Source of the DNA: a bacterium
GTDB taxonomy: Bacteria > Desulfobacterota > Binatia > UBA1149 > CAITLU01
NCBI GenBank assembly: GCA_003354045.1
Contig: PIVZ01000005.1
Coordinates: 1 to 32,510, forward strand
Direction of reading: 5' to 3'
Length of the DNA: 32,510 nt
The position numbers and the translations under genes are program-made. How positions within the stretch are numbered: the first letter of the stretch is position 1; every line of letters begins with the position of its first letter. Shown here in pieces: positions 32,326 to 32,510 of the stretch. The notes under the pieces were generated by a model that was not told the origin of the DNA, ran no database searches, and saw nothing but the letters and a program-made list of their open reading frames with translations.

Positions 32326-32510
32326 CTACTGCTCGTTCTGACGGCGGCGCTCTTCGAGCATGAGATCGATGCCGCGCTTGTAGTAGCGGCAGGCCTCGTC
32401 GAAGGCTCCCTTGCCTTCCGTGAAGACGGCCAGCTCGTAATAGAGAATCGGCTCGGCAACGTCGGTCTCAAGTGCTTGTCGGAGCAGGCCGGCGCCGTCG
32501 TCTTCTTTCC
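32326..32510 (-). CDS. C-terminal end of a TPR-repeat protein, 5' part outside the window
   Basis: Not in the ORF track because it enters from the right edge. The frame beginning at 32508 is open for 60 codons to a TAG at 32328-32326. It reads GAGLLRQALETDVAEPILYY and then ELAVFTEGKGAFDEACRYYK and ends LMLEERRRQNEQ. This is a TPR-like helix pair of the kind seen in the TPR gene at 28144-29526. The overlapping track ORF (32256-32471) is in another frame and looks like noise. Confidence 0.65.
   Translation of the reverse strand, partial: KEDDGAGLLRQALETDVAEPILYYELAVFTEGKGAFDEACRYYKRGIDLMLEERRRQNEQ

Overview
The window is GC-rich (roughly 60%) and gene-dense on both strands. It has no rRNA, tRNA, CRISPR array or transposase that I can recognise. 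The gene content is rich in acyl-CoA enzymes: two crotonases, a thiolase-like protein with a DUF35 partner, paired family III CoA-transferases, SDR and aminoglycoside-phosphotransferase-like enzymes. Exported proteins carry Cys-rich micro-domains, dockerin-like segments and Thr-rich linkers, and two genes read TGA as selenocysteine. Together these suggest an environmental bacterium of the Binatota / former Deltaproteobacteria type. This placement is inferred from content only; no marker gene is present.

Left part (1-8716): a cut-off NrfD/DmsC-like membrane anchor lies 2 nt behind a GntR/UTRA regulator on the minus strand. Rightward genes follow for a crotonase and a secreted M14 zinc carboxypeptidase, then a leftward GT-C type membrane glycosyltransferase. 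Divergent from it is a small ArsC/Spx-like thioredoxin-fold gene with an in-frame TGA at the first redox Cys and a SECIS-like hairpin just downstream. A phosphotransferase-family gene abuts it.

Middle part (8858-21559): mostly leftward genes for an SDR, a membrane-anchored twin-arginine aldo/keto reductase with Fe-S motifs, a secreted protein plus type IV pilin-like pair, a DUF35/thiolase/enoyl-CoA hydratase group and a sulfatase. A RidA protein, an RND/MMPL exporter and a secreted dockerin-like protein follow. The spacers hold several unexplained repeats: two pairs of a REP-like palindromic element, an 11-bp iterated array before the pilin pair, and perfect hairpins.

Right part (21638-32510): a tightly overlapped four-gene leftward operon encodes a beta-RFAP-synthase-like GHMP protein, a TrpF-like isomerase, a zinc alcohol dehydrogenase and a DhnA-type aldolase homologue. 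This is the best candidate here for an undescribed metabolic pathway. Next come a glutamate dehydrogenase and a second selenoprotein gene, a two-domain AhpD/CMD-like protein that the ORF track splits in two at its TGA. A TPR membrane protein follows, then a KstR-like palindrome before two tandem CoA-transferase genes, and the 3' end of a TPR gene.

The two most secure new observations are the selenoprotein genes. In both, TGA falls exactly on the conserved redox Cys position, the frame continues with family-appropriate sequence, and a hairpin lies at or near SECIS distance.
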